Assembly: GCA_002413355.1 (NCBI GenBank) | Contig: DHWV01000078.1 | Location: forward strand, 6,825 to 40,426 | DNA length: 33,602 bases | Direction of reading: 5' to 3' | From: Desulfobulbaceae bacterium UBA5173 | GTDB lineage: Bacteria; Desulfobacterota; Desulfobulbia; Desulfobulbales; Desulfobulbaceae | Part shown: positions 13,830-21,541 of the stretch, piece after piece | Position numbering within the stretch: position 1 is the first letter of the stretch | Layout: the number at the start of each line of letters is the position of its first letter | The notes under the pieces: model-generated | Databases searched by the model: none | Seen by the model: only the letters and a program-made list of their open reading frames with translations | Told to the model about the DNA's origin: nothing | Position numbers and translations under genes: made by a program

Positions 13830-15041
13830 ATGGAGCCGCCTTCGCTGCTGCGCAACCGCCGCTTCTGGCTGTTCTGGGGCGGACAGTCGCTGTCCAAAAT
13901 CGGCGACAAGCTGCACTACATCGCTCTGATGTGGTACGTGGTCAGCAAGACCGGCTCCGGCATGGCGATGGGGCAGCTGATGCTCGCCTCCTCGCTGCCG
14001 GTGGTACTGCTCGCGCCCAAAGCAGGTGAGCTGATTGACCGGCTGAACCGGAAATGGGTGCTGGTCGCTGCTGATCTGCTCCGGGCCGCCGCCGCTTTCG
14101 GCATCGCTGCGCTGGCCAGTGCGGAGCAGTTCAATTTCCCGCTGCTTCTGCTCCTGACCGTCCTCACTGCTGTTGGCAACACCTTTTTTCAGCCTTCGGT
14201 CAATGCCCTGCTGCCGCTGCTTGTCCGCCGCGAGGATTTGCTCAGGGCCAACTCAGTCAACGAAAGCGCAAGCCAGCTGGCAGGCATGGCCGGGCCAGCA
14301 CTGGCGGGTGCCGCGCTGTCCTTTCTGGCTCCCTCGCTCATCTTCCACCTCAACGCGGTGTCGTTTCTGATCGGTGCCTTGGCTGCGCTGCCGCTGCGTG
14401 TGCGGCAGACTGACAAAGCAACGGGCAAAACTGGTTTTCACGAGGGCATCCGCTATCTGATGAGTAGCCCTGCGCTGCGAGACATCGCCATCACCTTTGC
14501 CGTGCTGAACTTCGCGGTCAGTTTCATGGAAATCTACATCCCATTCCTGAACAAAGACATCCTCAACGGCGGCCCGAAAGAGCTGGGCCTGCTCTTCAGC
14601 GCGATCTTCGCAGGCGCGTTTCTCGCCTCAGTCAGCTTGGTGATCAAGAAGGAAATCCATCAGTGGGAGAAAGTCATCGGCGGCGGCATCTGCATAGTCG
14701 GCTTTTTCTTTGCATCAGTCTTTTTTCTGCACCGGCTCGACTTGGTGCTGGCCGCCTTTGTCTGCGTCGGCTTTGGCTGGGGAATGTTCAGCACCAATGC
14801 CAGAGTGTTTATTCAGAAGACCGTGGCTGATCAGCGCAGAGGCCGAGTATTCGCCCTGATCAGCGCGATTTCCAACACCATGATGCCGCTGGCCTACGGG
14901 CTGGCAGGCTTTGCGACCGGCGTGCTGCCTGTGCATCCAGCCTTTCTGCTGGGCGGGACGCTGGTCTTCATCTGCGGAGTGTATCTTTTCTCAAGGAGAT
15001 TCAATCATGCCGAGCGTAAATGTGCGGCTCAGTCTGCCTGA
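13830..15041 (+). CDS. MFS exporter, EntS-like (MFS_3 type)
   Basis: The 403-residue protein has about 12 membrane segments and the N-terminal pattern NRRFWLFWGGQSLSKIGDKLHYIALMWYV typical, when split by segment, of the MFS_3/EntS group. It also has RLNRKWVLVAADLLRA in the first cytoplasmic loop. EntS exports enterobactin; here the protein probably exports the matured peptide. Start at ATG 13830 lies four bases after the ycaO stop; ATG 13791 inside ycaO is possible. The 3' end overlaps the SagB-like gene by 35 bases. Some MFS_3 proteins act as importers or drug pumps, so direction is inferred from context. Confidence 0.88.
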   Translation: MEPPSLLRNRRFWLFWGGQSLSKIGDKLHYIALMWYVVSKTGSGMAMGQLMLASSLPVVLLAPKAGELIDRLNRKWVLVAADLLRAAAAFGIAALASAEQFNFPLLLLLTVLTAVGNTFFQPSVNALLPLLVRREDLLRANSVNESASQLAGMAGPALAGAALSFLAPSLIFHLNAVSFLIGALAALPLRVRQTDKATGKTGFHEGIRYLMSSPALRDIAITFAVLNFAVSFMEIYIPFLNKDILNGGPKELGLLFSAIFAGAFLASVSLVIKKEIHQWEKVIGGGICIVGFFFASVFFLHRLDLVLAAFVCVGFGWGMFSTNARVFIQKTVADQRRGRVFALISAISNTMMPLAYGLAGFATGVLPVHPAFLLGGTLVFICGVYLFSRRFNHAERKCAAQSA

Positions 15042-15726
15042 AGACAGCCCCAGTGAGCTGTTCCATGCTACAACTAAACTCAGTCCGTATCAGTTCCGGC
15101 AGTGGCGGTATCAGCAGCAGCCGGTGAGCGAGCATCCAGCCATTGCCAAATGGATGCAGGCACCGTTCAAAGAATATCTCTCTCTGCCGCAGCAGGATTT
15201 GCCTGAACCTGCGGCGCATCCTTGCAGCTCGCCGGACGCTGCCTGTCTTGCCGCCCTGCTTCAGTCACCGGCGGAGATCATCTCATTGGAAGTGTATGCG
15301 CAGGTTCATGCCGTCAAGGGCATCGCGCCGGGACTGCATCATTACAACAAGCGGACGCGGCGGCTGGAAACCTTTCCTGCCGCATCTGCCGCGCCAGTCA
15401 CGCCGCTCGGTCAGCAGATGCCGGAGCATCCTGCCGCGCTGCTCATTGTCAGCGGCGTGCTGACCCGGATGCGCCTGAAGCACGGCGAGCGCGGCTACCG
15501 CCACATGCTGTTTGAAGCAGGCAGGCTGATGGAGCGGATGACAGCGGCAGCGGCGGCTTTGCAGCTCAAACTCAGCATTCTGCCGGACTTCTACGACGAT
15601 GCCGTCAATGCGCTGATCGGCGTGGACGGCGTTGAGGAGTCGGCACTTTTCCTGGCCTCACTGGTCATCCCCACGGAAACGCAGACTGAGGAGACCGTGC
15701 TTGCTGCTTCAGAGCTGCACACATAG
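15007..15726 (+). CDS. SagB-like (nitroreductase-fold) protein, shortened
   Basis: SagB-type FMN enzymes oxidise azolines to azoles. The 239-residue protein keeps the N-terminal FHATTKLSP region, the LEVYAQVHAVKGIAPGLHHYN block (about 94-114) and the C-terminal GYRHMLFEAGRLMERM and FYDDAVNALIGVDGVEES blocks of SagB-type proteins. It lacks the RRSxRxF segment and the full PSAGALYP region that help hold FMN; about 50 residues seem missing at residues 60-93. It may therefore have lost redox activity or act differently. AAGGAGAT lies eight bases ahead of the ATG, within the MFS gene end. The stop lies inside the first unit of a tandem repeat. Confidence 0.75.
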   Translation: MPSVNVRLSLPEDSPSELFHATTKLSPYQFRQWRYQQQPVSEHPAIAKWMQAPFKEYLSLPQQDLPEPAAHPCSSPDAACLAALLQSPAEIISLEVYAQVHAVKGIAPGLHHYNKRTRRLETFPAASAAPVTPLGQQMPEHPAALLIVSGVLTRMRLKHGERGYRHMLFEAGRLMERMTAAAAALQLKLSILPDFYDDAVNALIGVDGVEESALFLASLVIPTETQTEETVLAASELHT

Positions 15727-15814
15727 GAGCCTAAGTCTTAGAGCGATAGGAGCCTATGTCTCCTGTAGATAGGAACCTATCTCTCTGACAGATAGGCACC
15801 TATGTCTTTGGCGC
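15723..15814 (+). repeat. four tandem 23-bp repeats with palindromic core
   Basis: Four exactly 23-bp units begin at 15723, 15746, 15769 and 15792. Each starts with ATAGGnrCCTAw, a near-perfect 12-bp palindrome, followed by a GTCT- or CTCT-like tail. The first unit includes the TAG stop of the SagB-like gene. The array occupies much of the gap to the methyltransferase gene. It has no similarity to a known repeat class that I recognise. Confidence 0.9.
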
Positions 15815-15876
15815 AGAGCTGCCTGCGAGATTGACCAAGAAGAAGGAAGAAGGGAACAACAAAGACGGGAGGAACG

Positions 15877-16686
15877 ATGAACCCCCTTCAGGCGTGGCGC
15901 GCCTTTCAGGACAAGAGCCTGTATTATCAGGCGGTGAAGGCGGACGGCGAGGAGTCCTGCTGGCGGGAGATCGCGCATCAGTACGACCAGATCGTTTATC
16001 CGCAGCATCAGCAGCAGGCTGTGCTGGCCCGTCTGCTGCCCCGCTTGAACGGCGCGGCCAGCGCGATTGAGATCGGCGCGGGCATCGGCACGCTCACTCT
16101 GCCGTTAGCCAAGCATTTGCAGGAGATTGCAGCTATTGAGCCGTCTCCGGCAATGGCTGAGGTTCTGCGGTCGCACATAGCACAGCGGCAACTCCGCAAT
16201 GTTTCTGTCTTTCAGCAAAAATGGGAGGAGACGCTGCTGCCGCCAGCAGATGCGGTGATTGCTGGCGGCTGTCTGTATGTCTTTTATGAGATCGAGCAGG
16301 CACTGCGGAAAATGCTTGCGTCAGCCAAATCCAAGGTGCTGCTCACCCATGTCGGCAATGAAGGCATGTGGCATTTTGACCGACGGTTGCAAGAGATGCT
16401 GGCAGCACCCAAGCCGTATCTTTTCCCGCCGCTGTCGTTGCTCATGGATGTGCTGACTTTCCTGCAAATCCCCGCCTCGGTCGAGCTGTTCTTTGTCAGA
16501 ACAACCAAGCACTTCACTGAAGCGCAATGGCTCAAACGCTGCCAGCGGCTGTTTGCCGTCCGCCCGGAGCAGCATCCTCTGCTGCTGGAATTTCTCCGGC
16601 AGGAACTGCATCAGGAACACACTGACTGCTGGAGCGCGGAAGAGGATGTTCCAGCGGCGGTGATTGAATTAAGGAGAGACTATTGA
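15877..16686 (+). CDS. class I SAM-dependent methyltransferase
   Basis: The 269-residue protein has motif I AIEIGAGIGTLTLPLA (63-78) and the following acidic residue in AAIEPSPAM, the standard S-adenosylmethionine site. No other domain is seen. GGGAGGAACG precedes the ATG. It overlaps the NikA-like gene by TTGA and lies among the peptide-maturation genes, so the peptide product (N-terminus, His, Cys or carboxylate) is a reasonable substrate. A role in another small-molecule pathway cannot be excluded. Target atom and residue cannot be read from sequence. Confidence 0.82.
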   Translation: MNPLQAWRAFQDKSLYYQAVKADGEESCWREIAHQYDQIVYPQHQQQAVLARLLPRLNGAASAIEIGAGIGTLTLPLAKHLQEIAAIEPSPAMAEVLRSHIAQRQLRNVSVFQQKWEETLLPPADAVIAGGCLYVFYEIEQALRKMLASAKSKVLLTHVGNEGMWHFDRRLQEMLAAPKPYLFPPLSLLMDVLTFLQIPASVELFFVRTTKHFTEAQWLKRCQRLFAVRPEQHPLLLEFLRQELHQEHTDCWSAEEDVPAAVIELRRDY

Positions 16687-18143
16687 AGAAGATGCTGCTG
16701 CTGGTGCTGGCCGCGCTGCTGCTTGCTGCCGCCGCTCATGCTGGAGAAAGCAAATTGACCGTCGCGCTGGGCAAGGATGAGTACATCACCTCCGGGCCAA
16801 GGACAAATATCGGCAAATATCCGCTCAACGCCAATATCTTTGAATCATTGACCACATTTGATCCGCATTTCCGCCTGCTTCCCTGTCTGGCTGAATCATG
16901 GTCGTATCAAGGCAATAAAACATGGCGGTTCAATTTTCGCAAAGGAGTGCGCTTTCATGACGGCAGCCTGCTCAATGCCGCTGCGGTGCGCCGTTCCTTC
17001 GAGAAGCAGGCGGAAAGCGGCACCATGCTCTTTCAGTATGAGAAGATCAGCGAGGTTGCCGAATTTGTTCTGGACATCACCACGCCAGAAGAGAACCTGC
17101 TTCTCCCCTATATTCTCTCGCATCCCTATCTCGGCATTGTCAAGGCAGACAACGCGACCATTGGCACTGGCCCGTTCAAGTTTGTCCGGCATGAGAAAGA
17201 CCAGCTGCTTGAAGTGGGGAGAAACGAGGACTACTGGGGCGAAAAAGCAAAGAGCGCAGGCATCATCTTCCGCTTTCTGCCGGACAACTCGGCGCGGATG
17301 ATGGCCTTTCAAGCAGGAGAGGCGGATGTTCTTGCTGATCTGCCGTGGGAGGTGCTGCCGGATGTGCAGGCCAACGGCAGTGTTGTCCTACACAAGTCAC
17401 CGGTGGGTAGCTATGTCGGCCTAATGCTCTCACTGCACGGGCCGCTGGCAGACAAGGATATTCGTCGTGCCATCTCCGCCAGCATTGACCGCAAAGCAAT
17501 CAGCAAAGCACTCTGGCATGATCTGGGAGAAACCCGGCAGACTATGCTTGCTCCCTCATTTCTTGGCGCAGACGCGGAACTGATTGCTGACGTTGCGTAT
17601 GATCCGCTCAAGGTGAAGGAGCTTCTGCAAGGAAAGAAGGTGCAGCTGTCCTTAGTCTCCGGTTTTCCCAATGCCAATGCGCACGGAATGCTGCCTGAAC
17701 TGCTGCAAGCCCAGCTTCAGGCAGCAGGCATTGAGGTTGCGATTCAGAAGATCAACGACGCAGGCTTGTACCATTCGCTGATGAAGGAAGGTAAAGGCGA
17801 TCTCTGGCTGGAGCGCGGCAATCTCAATAGCGCGGACTTGACCTTTCTGCCGCATCTGCTCTTTCATCAGGAAGGGTTCTATCCGAAGCAGCTCCGCACT
17901 GCCGCTGGAAATGCCGCCTTTGCCGGGTTCATTGCCAAGGCGCGGCAAGCGCAGAGCGATGACGAGCTGCGCAAGAACACCGCGCTGGCCCTGCGCGAAA
18001 TCATCAATCAGGACATGCTCTTCATCCCGATAGCCGAGCTGCCCTTTCTGCTGGCTGCGCAGAAGAATGTGCAGACACCGGAGCTGCACCCGACTCTGCT
18101 TGCCGTCCGCTGGGCTGCATTCTCCAAGCAAACGGACAAGTGA
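16683..18143 (+). CDS. NikA-like (SBP family 5) ABC transporter substrate-binding protein
   Basis: Periplasmic binding protein of the nickel/peptide class. The 486-residue protein has a cleavable signal peptide (residues 1-20, ending AHAG; no lipobox Cys). Family 5 features follow: NIFESLTTFDPHFRLLPCLAES when read as two blocks, WRFNFRKGVRFHDG (about 80-93) and GTGPFKFV (about 160-167). Start TTG 16683 has AAGGAG six bases upstream and overlaps the methyltransferase stop. Length fits NikA/DppA (about 500). It would bind the metal-peptide complex and pass it to the NikB/C-like permeases. Family 5 proteins also bind peptides, so nickel is inferred. Confidence 0.9.
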   Translation: MKKMLLLVLAALLLAAAAHAGESKLTVALGKDEYITSGPRTNIGKYPLNANIFESLTTFDPHFRLLPCLAESWSYQGNKTWRFNFRKGVRFHDGSLLNAAAVRRSFEKQAESGTMLFQYEKISEVAEFVLDITTPEENLLLPYILSHPYLGIVKADNATIGTGPFKFVRHEKDQLLEVGRNEDYWGEKAKSAGIIFRFLPDNSARMMAFQAGEADVLADLPWEVLPDVQANGSVVLHKSPVGSYVGLMLSLHGPLADKDIRRAISASIDRKAISKALWHDLGETRQTMLAPSFLGADAELIADVAYDPLKVKELLQGKKVQLSLVSGFPNANAHGMLPELLQAQLQAAGIEVAIQKINDAGLYHSLMKEGKGDLWLERGNLNSADLTFLPHLLFHQEGFYPKQLRTAAGNAAFAGFIAKARQAQSDDELRKNTALALREIINQDMLFIPIAELPFLLAAQKNVQTPELHPTLLAVRWAAFSKQTDK

Positions 18144-18958
18144 GGCGGCTCAACGCAATGCTGCTTGCCGGAGCCGCGCTTTCGGTCTTTCTGCTGCTGC
18201 TCTGTCTTGCTGGCGGGCCGCTTGCTCCGCATGACCCGCTGGCAGTTGATCTCGAACACCGCCTTGCCCCGCCTTCTGCGGCGTATCTCCTTGGCACCGA
18301 TCAGCTTGGCCGCTGCGTGCTGTCGCGGGTCATCTGCGGGGCGCGGCACTCTTTGCTGGCGGCGCTCGCAGCAGTGACGCTCGCTCTGAGCATCGGCCTG
18401 CCTGCCGGTTTTCTTGCCGGATTAGGAGCGCGGCGCGTTGACCAGCTCCTGATGGGCCTCTGCGACGTGGTGCTCGCCTTTCCCTTCCTCATTCTCGCCT
18501 TGGCCCTGACTGCCGTGCTGGGGCCGTCGCTGCGCAGCCTGATCCTCGGCGCAGGACTGGCAGGCTGGGCGTGGTGGGCGAAGTTTGTCCGGGGCATGGC
18601 CGCTGATGCCAAGGAGAAAGACTTTGTCCGCCAAGGCCGGGCGATGGGCCTCAGCCGTTTCTGCCTGCTGCGCCAGTACATTCTGCCGCAAATCCTGCCG
18701 CCGCTCTTGGTCAGCATTTCCCTCAGCGCGGGCCGGATGGTGGTGGTCATCTCCAGTCTCAGCTATCTGGGCCTTGGTGTGCAGCCGCCGCAGCCGGAAT
18801 GGGGAGCGATGCTGCGCGAGTCCATGCTGCATATAGCCTCTGCCCCGTGGTTAGCTATTGCGCCGGGTTTGACTGCCAGCGTCACCGTGCTGGCATTCAA
18901 TCTGCTCGGCGAGGGGCTGAAGGATTACTTCCAGATACGGCCTGTCCATGCTGCTTGA
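18140..18958 (+). CDS. NikC/DppC-family ABC transporter permease
   Basis: Second inner-membrane permease of the importer. The 272-residue protein has the family N-terminal segment, then LAPPSAAYLLGTDQLGRCVL (split at LLGTDQLGR; the GTDxxGRD/C motif is typical), about six membrane segments and the EAA-type loop DFVRQGRAMGLSRFCLL. Its GTG start overlaps the NikA-like stop (GTGA). The 3' end overlaps the ATPase gene by 11 bases. Length matches NikC (about 277). Confidence 0.9.
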   Translation: MRRLNAMLLAGAALSVFLLLLCLAGGPLAPHDPLAVDLEHRLAPPSAAYLLGTDQLGRCVLSRVICGARHSLLAALAAVTLALSIGLPAGFLAGLGARRVDQLLMGLCDVVLAFPFLILALALTAVLGPSLRSLILGAGLAGWAWWAKFVRGMAADAKEKDFVRQGRAMGLSRFCLLRQYILPQILPPLLVSISLSAGRMVVVISSLSYLGLGVQPPQPEWGAMLRESMLHIASAPWLAIAPGLTASVTVLAFNLLGEGLKDYFQIRPVHAA

Positions 18959-19727
18959 AGTCGAGAACCTGAGCATCGGCCTGAACGGGCGGGAGATCGT
19001 CCGCAATGTCAGCTTTAGCGTGGAGCGTGGCGAAGTCTTCGGGCTGCTCGGTGCGAGCGGCAGCGGCAAGACCCTGCTTGCTTACGCCCTCTGCGGCCTG
19101 CTGGCACCGCCCCTGCGCATCAGCGGCGGCACAATCCGCTTTGCCGGAGAAACGCTGCATCCCGGCAGCCACAAGCAGCTCGCCCGCAAGCGCGGCAGAC
19201 ACATCTTCATGATGTTTCAGAGTGCCGCTGCCGCCCTCAACCCGTACATGACTGTGGGCCGCCAGATTGCCGAAGCCTTGCAACAGGCGCACCGGCTCTC
19301 CGCCAAAGCTGCCTTGCGCGAGGCGGGCGCACTGCTGGAGCGGGTCGGACTGCGCGGCGATTTGATCAGCTCCTATCCGTTTCAACTCAGCGGCGGAATG
19401 CAGCAGCGCGCGCTGATCGCCATCGCCCTTGGCCTGCGCCCGGAACTGTTGATCGCTGACGAACCCACCACCGGCCTTGATGCCGCTGCCACGCTGCATG
19501 TGCTGGAGCTGCTGCGCGTCCTGCAACAGCAAGGCATGGCCATCCTCTTCATCTCGCATGACATCCGTGCGGTCTCCTTTCTGGCCACACGAACCGGCGT
19601 GATGCACGGCGGTGAGCTGGTTGAGTTGGGAGAAACCCAACAGCTCTTAGCTGCGCCGCAGCATCCGTACACCCGTGAGCTGACAACAGCCGCCCTGCCC
19701 AGTGCTACCGCGCAAACTCCGGCCTGA
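18948..19727 (+). CDS. NikD-like ABC transporter ATPase (only ATPase in cluster)
   Basis: The 259-residue ATPase has Walker A GASGSGKT, Q-loop MMFQS, signature LSGGMQQR, Walker B LLIADEP and H-loop ISHD, all intact. The C-terminal YTRELTTAALP tail is typical of the oligopeptide/nickel subfamily. It overlaps the NikC-like gene by 11 bases. Nickel and peptide importers usually have two ATPases (NikD and NikE); no second one is present here. It may act as a homodimer or borrow a partner encoded elsewhere. Its end overlaps the convergent nifA gene by 23 bases. Confidence 0.92.
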   Translation: MLLEVENLSIGLNGREIVRNVSFSVERGEVFGLLGASGSGKTLLAYALCGLLAPPLRISGGTIRFAGETLHPGSHKQLARKRGRHIFMMFQSAAAALNPYMTVGRQIAEALQQAHRLSAKAALREAGALLERVGLRGDLISSYPFQLSGGMQQRALIAIALGLRPELLIADEPTTGLDAAATLHVLELLRVLQQQGMAILFISHDIRAVSFLATRTGVMHGGELVELGETQQLLAAPQHPYTRELTTAALPSATAQTPA

Positions 19728-21318
19728 TTAGCTTGAACTTCTGGATCTTATAGCCGATCTGCCGTTGCGTTAAGCCCAGCTCGCGGGCCGCCCGCGCCTG
19801 CACCCAGCCGTGCCGGAGCAAGGCTGCTTCCACCTGCTCGCGCTCAAGATCCTCCAATGACTTCCGCCGCTGCGGCGGGGCTACATTCGCAGAAAACGCC
19901 TGCGCTGTGGACGGCAGCGGCACTGGTTTGGGGGCAAAGAAGCAGTCGGGCAGATCGTCCAGTCGCAGCAGGTCACCGGCGGAGAGAATCACCAGCCGCT
20001 CGATCAGGTTTTGCAGCTCGCGCACGTTGCCGGGCCAGTCGTAGGCAGTCATCGCGTCGAGGAAGTCGCGGCTCATGCGCAGGGCTTTCTTGTTGCGCTC
20101 GTTGCTAACCTTCAGGAAGTGATCAACCAAGACAGGGATATCGTCTTTCCTCTCTCGTAAGGAAGGCAGGATAATCGGCACCACGTTCAGGCGGTAATAC
20201 AGATCGTTTCGGAAGTTGCCCGCAGCCACGGCCCGTTCAAGGCTGACATTGGTGGCGGCGATGATCCGCACATCCACGCTGATCGTCCGGTTGGAGCCAA
20301 GCCGCTCAAACTGCTGCTCCTGCAAGACCCGCAGCAGCTTGGACTGAAGGAGCAAAGGCATCTCGCCGATCTCGTCGAGGAAGAGACTGCCCTTGTCCGC
20401 CATTTCAAAGCGGCCGATGCGCGTACCGCCCGCACCGGTAAACGCGCCCTTCTCATGGCCAAACAGCTCGCTCTCCAGCAGCGATTCCGGCAAAGCGGCG
20501 CAGTTGATCTTGACAAAGGGGCGGTCGCGGCGCGGGCTGGCCTCGTGGATGGCCTGCGCGGCCATCTCCTTGCCTGTGCCGGAATCCCCCAGCAGCAGCA
20601 CTGTGGCCTGACTCGGCGCGACCCGCTCAATGCTCCAGAAAACCTCCTGCATGGCCTTGCAATGGCCGATAATCCGGTGCTTGCGGTGCCGTTCGTGCAG
20701 CTGCGCTTTCAGGCTAAGGTTCTCCTGCACTAACTGCTGGCGGTCGCGGCGGATGGCCTGATTGAGGCTGAGGAACTGGGCGATGAGCGTGGCCAGCACG
20801 GTCAGGAAGCGGACATCCTCCTCCAGCGAGACCTCCATGCCAAAGAGCCGGTCCACACTGAGCACGCCGACCGGCTTTTCGCCGAGCAGCACGGGCACGC
20901 CAATGAAGGCCAGCTTGGTTTTGCTCAACATCGGGCGCGCGCCGGTGCGGTTGAGGAAAAGCGGCTCGCTGCTCACATCCGGGACAATAAAGGGCGAGGC
21001 GGTGCTGAAGATCTTGCCGCAGATGCCCTCGTCGAGGCGATAGACCCCGCGCTGCTCCTCCTCGACCGTCAGGCCATAGGAGGCGCGGATGCTCAGCCGC
21101 TCCCCGCCTTCATCGAGCAAGGCGAGGGTGGCCCGCTCCATGCGCAGGGTGTCGTGCAGCACCTTGAGGATGGCGGCGAGCACGGTGTCGAGATGCACGG
21201 CGGAGTCAATCAGCTTGACGATCCGGTGCAGTGCCTTGACTTCAAGGGCTTCCGTGGTGAAGCGGGAGCTGGGAAAGATGCAGTTGTCGTTGTTCATAGT
21301 TGTCAGGATGCCATTCAT
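19705..21318 (-). CDS. nifA: NifA-type sigma-54-dependent activator
   Basis: NifA activates nitrogen-fixation promoters with sigma-54. The 537-residue protein has an N-terminal GAF domain (about 40-185), a sigma-54 AAA+ domain (about 215-450; Walker A GDSGTGKE 244-251, GAFTGA 291-296, Walker B SLFLDEIGE) and a C-terminal Fis-type helix-turn-helix (ARAARELGLTQRQIGYKI, about 507-524). The linker has a single Cys (LPDCFF), not the paired Cys of oxygen-sensitive rhizobial NifA. ATG 21297 is an alternative start. nifV lies upstream, which supports NifA over other bEBPs, but nifHDK is not in the window. It overlaps the end of the convergent nikD-like gene. Confidence 0.85.
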   Translation of the reverse strand: MNGILTTMNNDNCIFPSSRFTTEALEVKALHRIVKLIDSAVHLDTVLAAILKVLHDTLRMERATLALLDEGGERLSIRASYGLTVEEEQRGVYRLDEGICGKIFSTASPFIVPDVSSEPLFLNRTGARPMLSKTKLAFIGVPVLLGEKPVGVLSVDRLFGMEVSLEEDVRFLTVLATLIAQFLSLNQAIRRDRQQLVQENLSLKAQLHERHRKHRIIGHCKAMQEVFWSIERVAPSQATVLLLGDSGTGKEMAAQAIHEASPRRDRPFVKINCAALPESLLESELFGHEKGAFTGAGGTRIGRFEMADKGSLFLDEIGEMPLLLQSKLLRVLQEQQFERLGSNRTISVDVRIIAATNVSLERAVAAGNFRNDLYYRLNVVPIILPSLRERKDDIPVLVDHFLKVSNERNKKALRMSRDFLDAMTAYDWPGNVRELQNLIERLVILSAGDLLRLDDLPDCFFAPKPVPLPSTAQAFSANVAPPQRRKSLEDLEREQVEAALLRHGWVQARAARELGLTQRQIGYKIQKFKLIRPEFAR

Positions 21319-21330
21319 CTGGGTGATTCC

Positions 21331-21358
21331 GTAGGGGCTGTTCGCGAACAGCCCCTAC
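21331..21358. repeat. 28-bp perfect palindrome ahead of nifA
   Basis: GTAGGGGCTGTTCG (21331-21344) is followed at once by its exact reverse complement (21345-21358). It lies 13 bases upstream of the nifA start at 21318. It can form a strong hairpin or cruciform; a role in nifA regulation is possible. It has the look of a dispersed intergenic palindrome. Confidence 0.85.
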
Positions 21359-21363
21359 CTTGC

Positions 21364-21541
21364 CGACACTGGTATTGAGGCTGCCCCGATACCAGTGTCG
21401 AGACATCGCCGACACCAGTGTCCAGCGCGTCTCCTCACTGGTGATGTCAGCGTCTCCTCACCAGTGTCCAGAGTGTCTGCACACCAGTGATGTCAGCGTC
21501 TCCTCACTGGTGTCGAGCGTGGCTACACACTGGTGATGTCA
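21364..21541 (-). repeat. array of eight CACTGGT/ACCAGTG cores, about 23-bp period
   Basis: Seven-base cores start at 21367, 21391, 21414, 21436, 21460, 21483, 21505 and 21528, so spacings are 24, 23, 22, 24, 23, 22 and 23. Orientation on the plus strand is: forward, reverse, reverse, forward, reverse, reverse, forward, forward. Many cores extend to CACTGGTG or GACACCAGTG, and the first pair is a 12-bp perfect inverted repeat (21364-21375 and 21389-21400). The array fills the nifV-nifA gap and reaches the nifV stop codon (21539-21541). Confidence 0.92.

Noticed and set aside
21364..21541. CRISPR array
   Set aside because: Repeats are only 7-10 bp, occur in both orientations and have similar rather than unique spacers; no cas genes are present.
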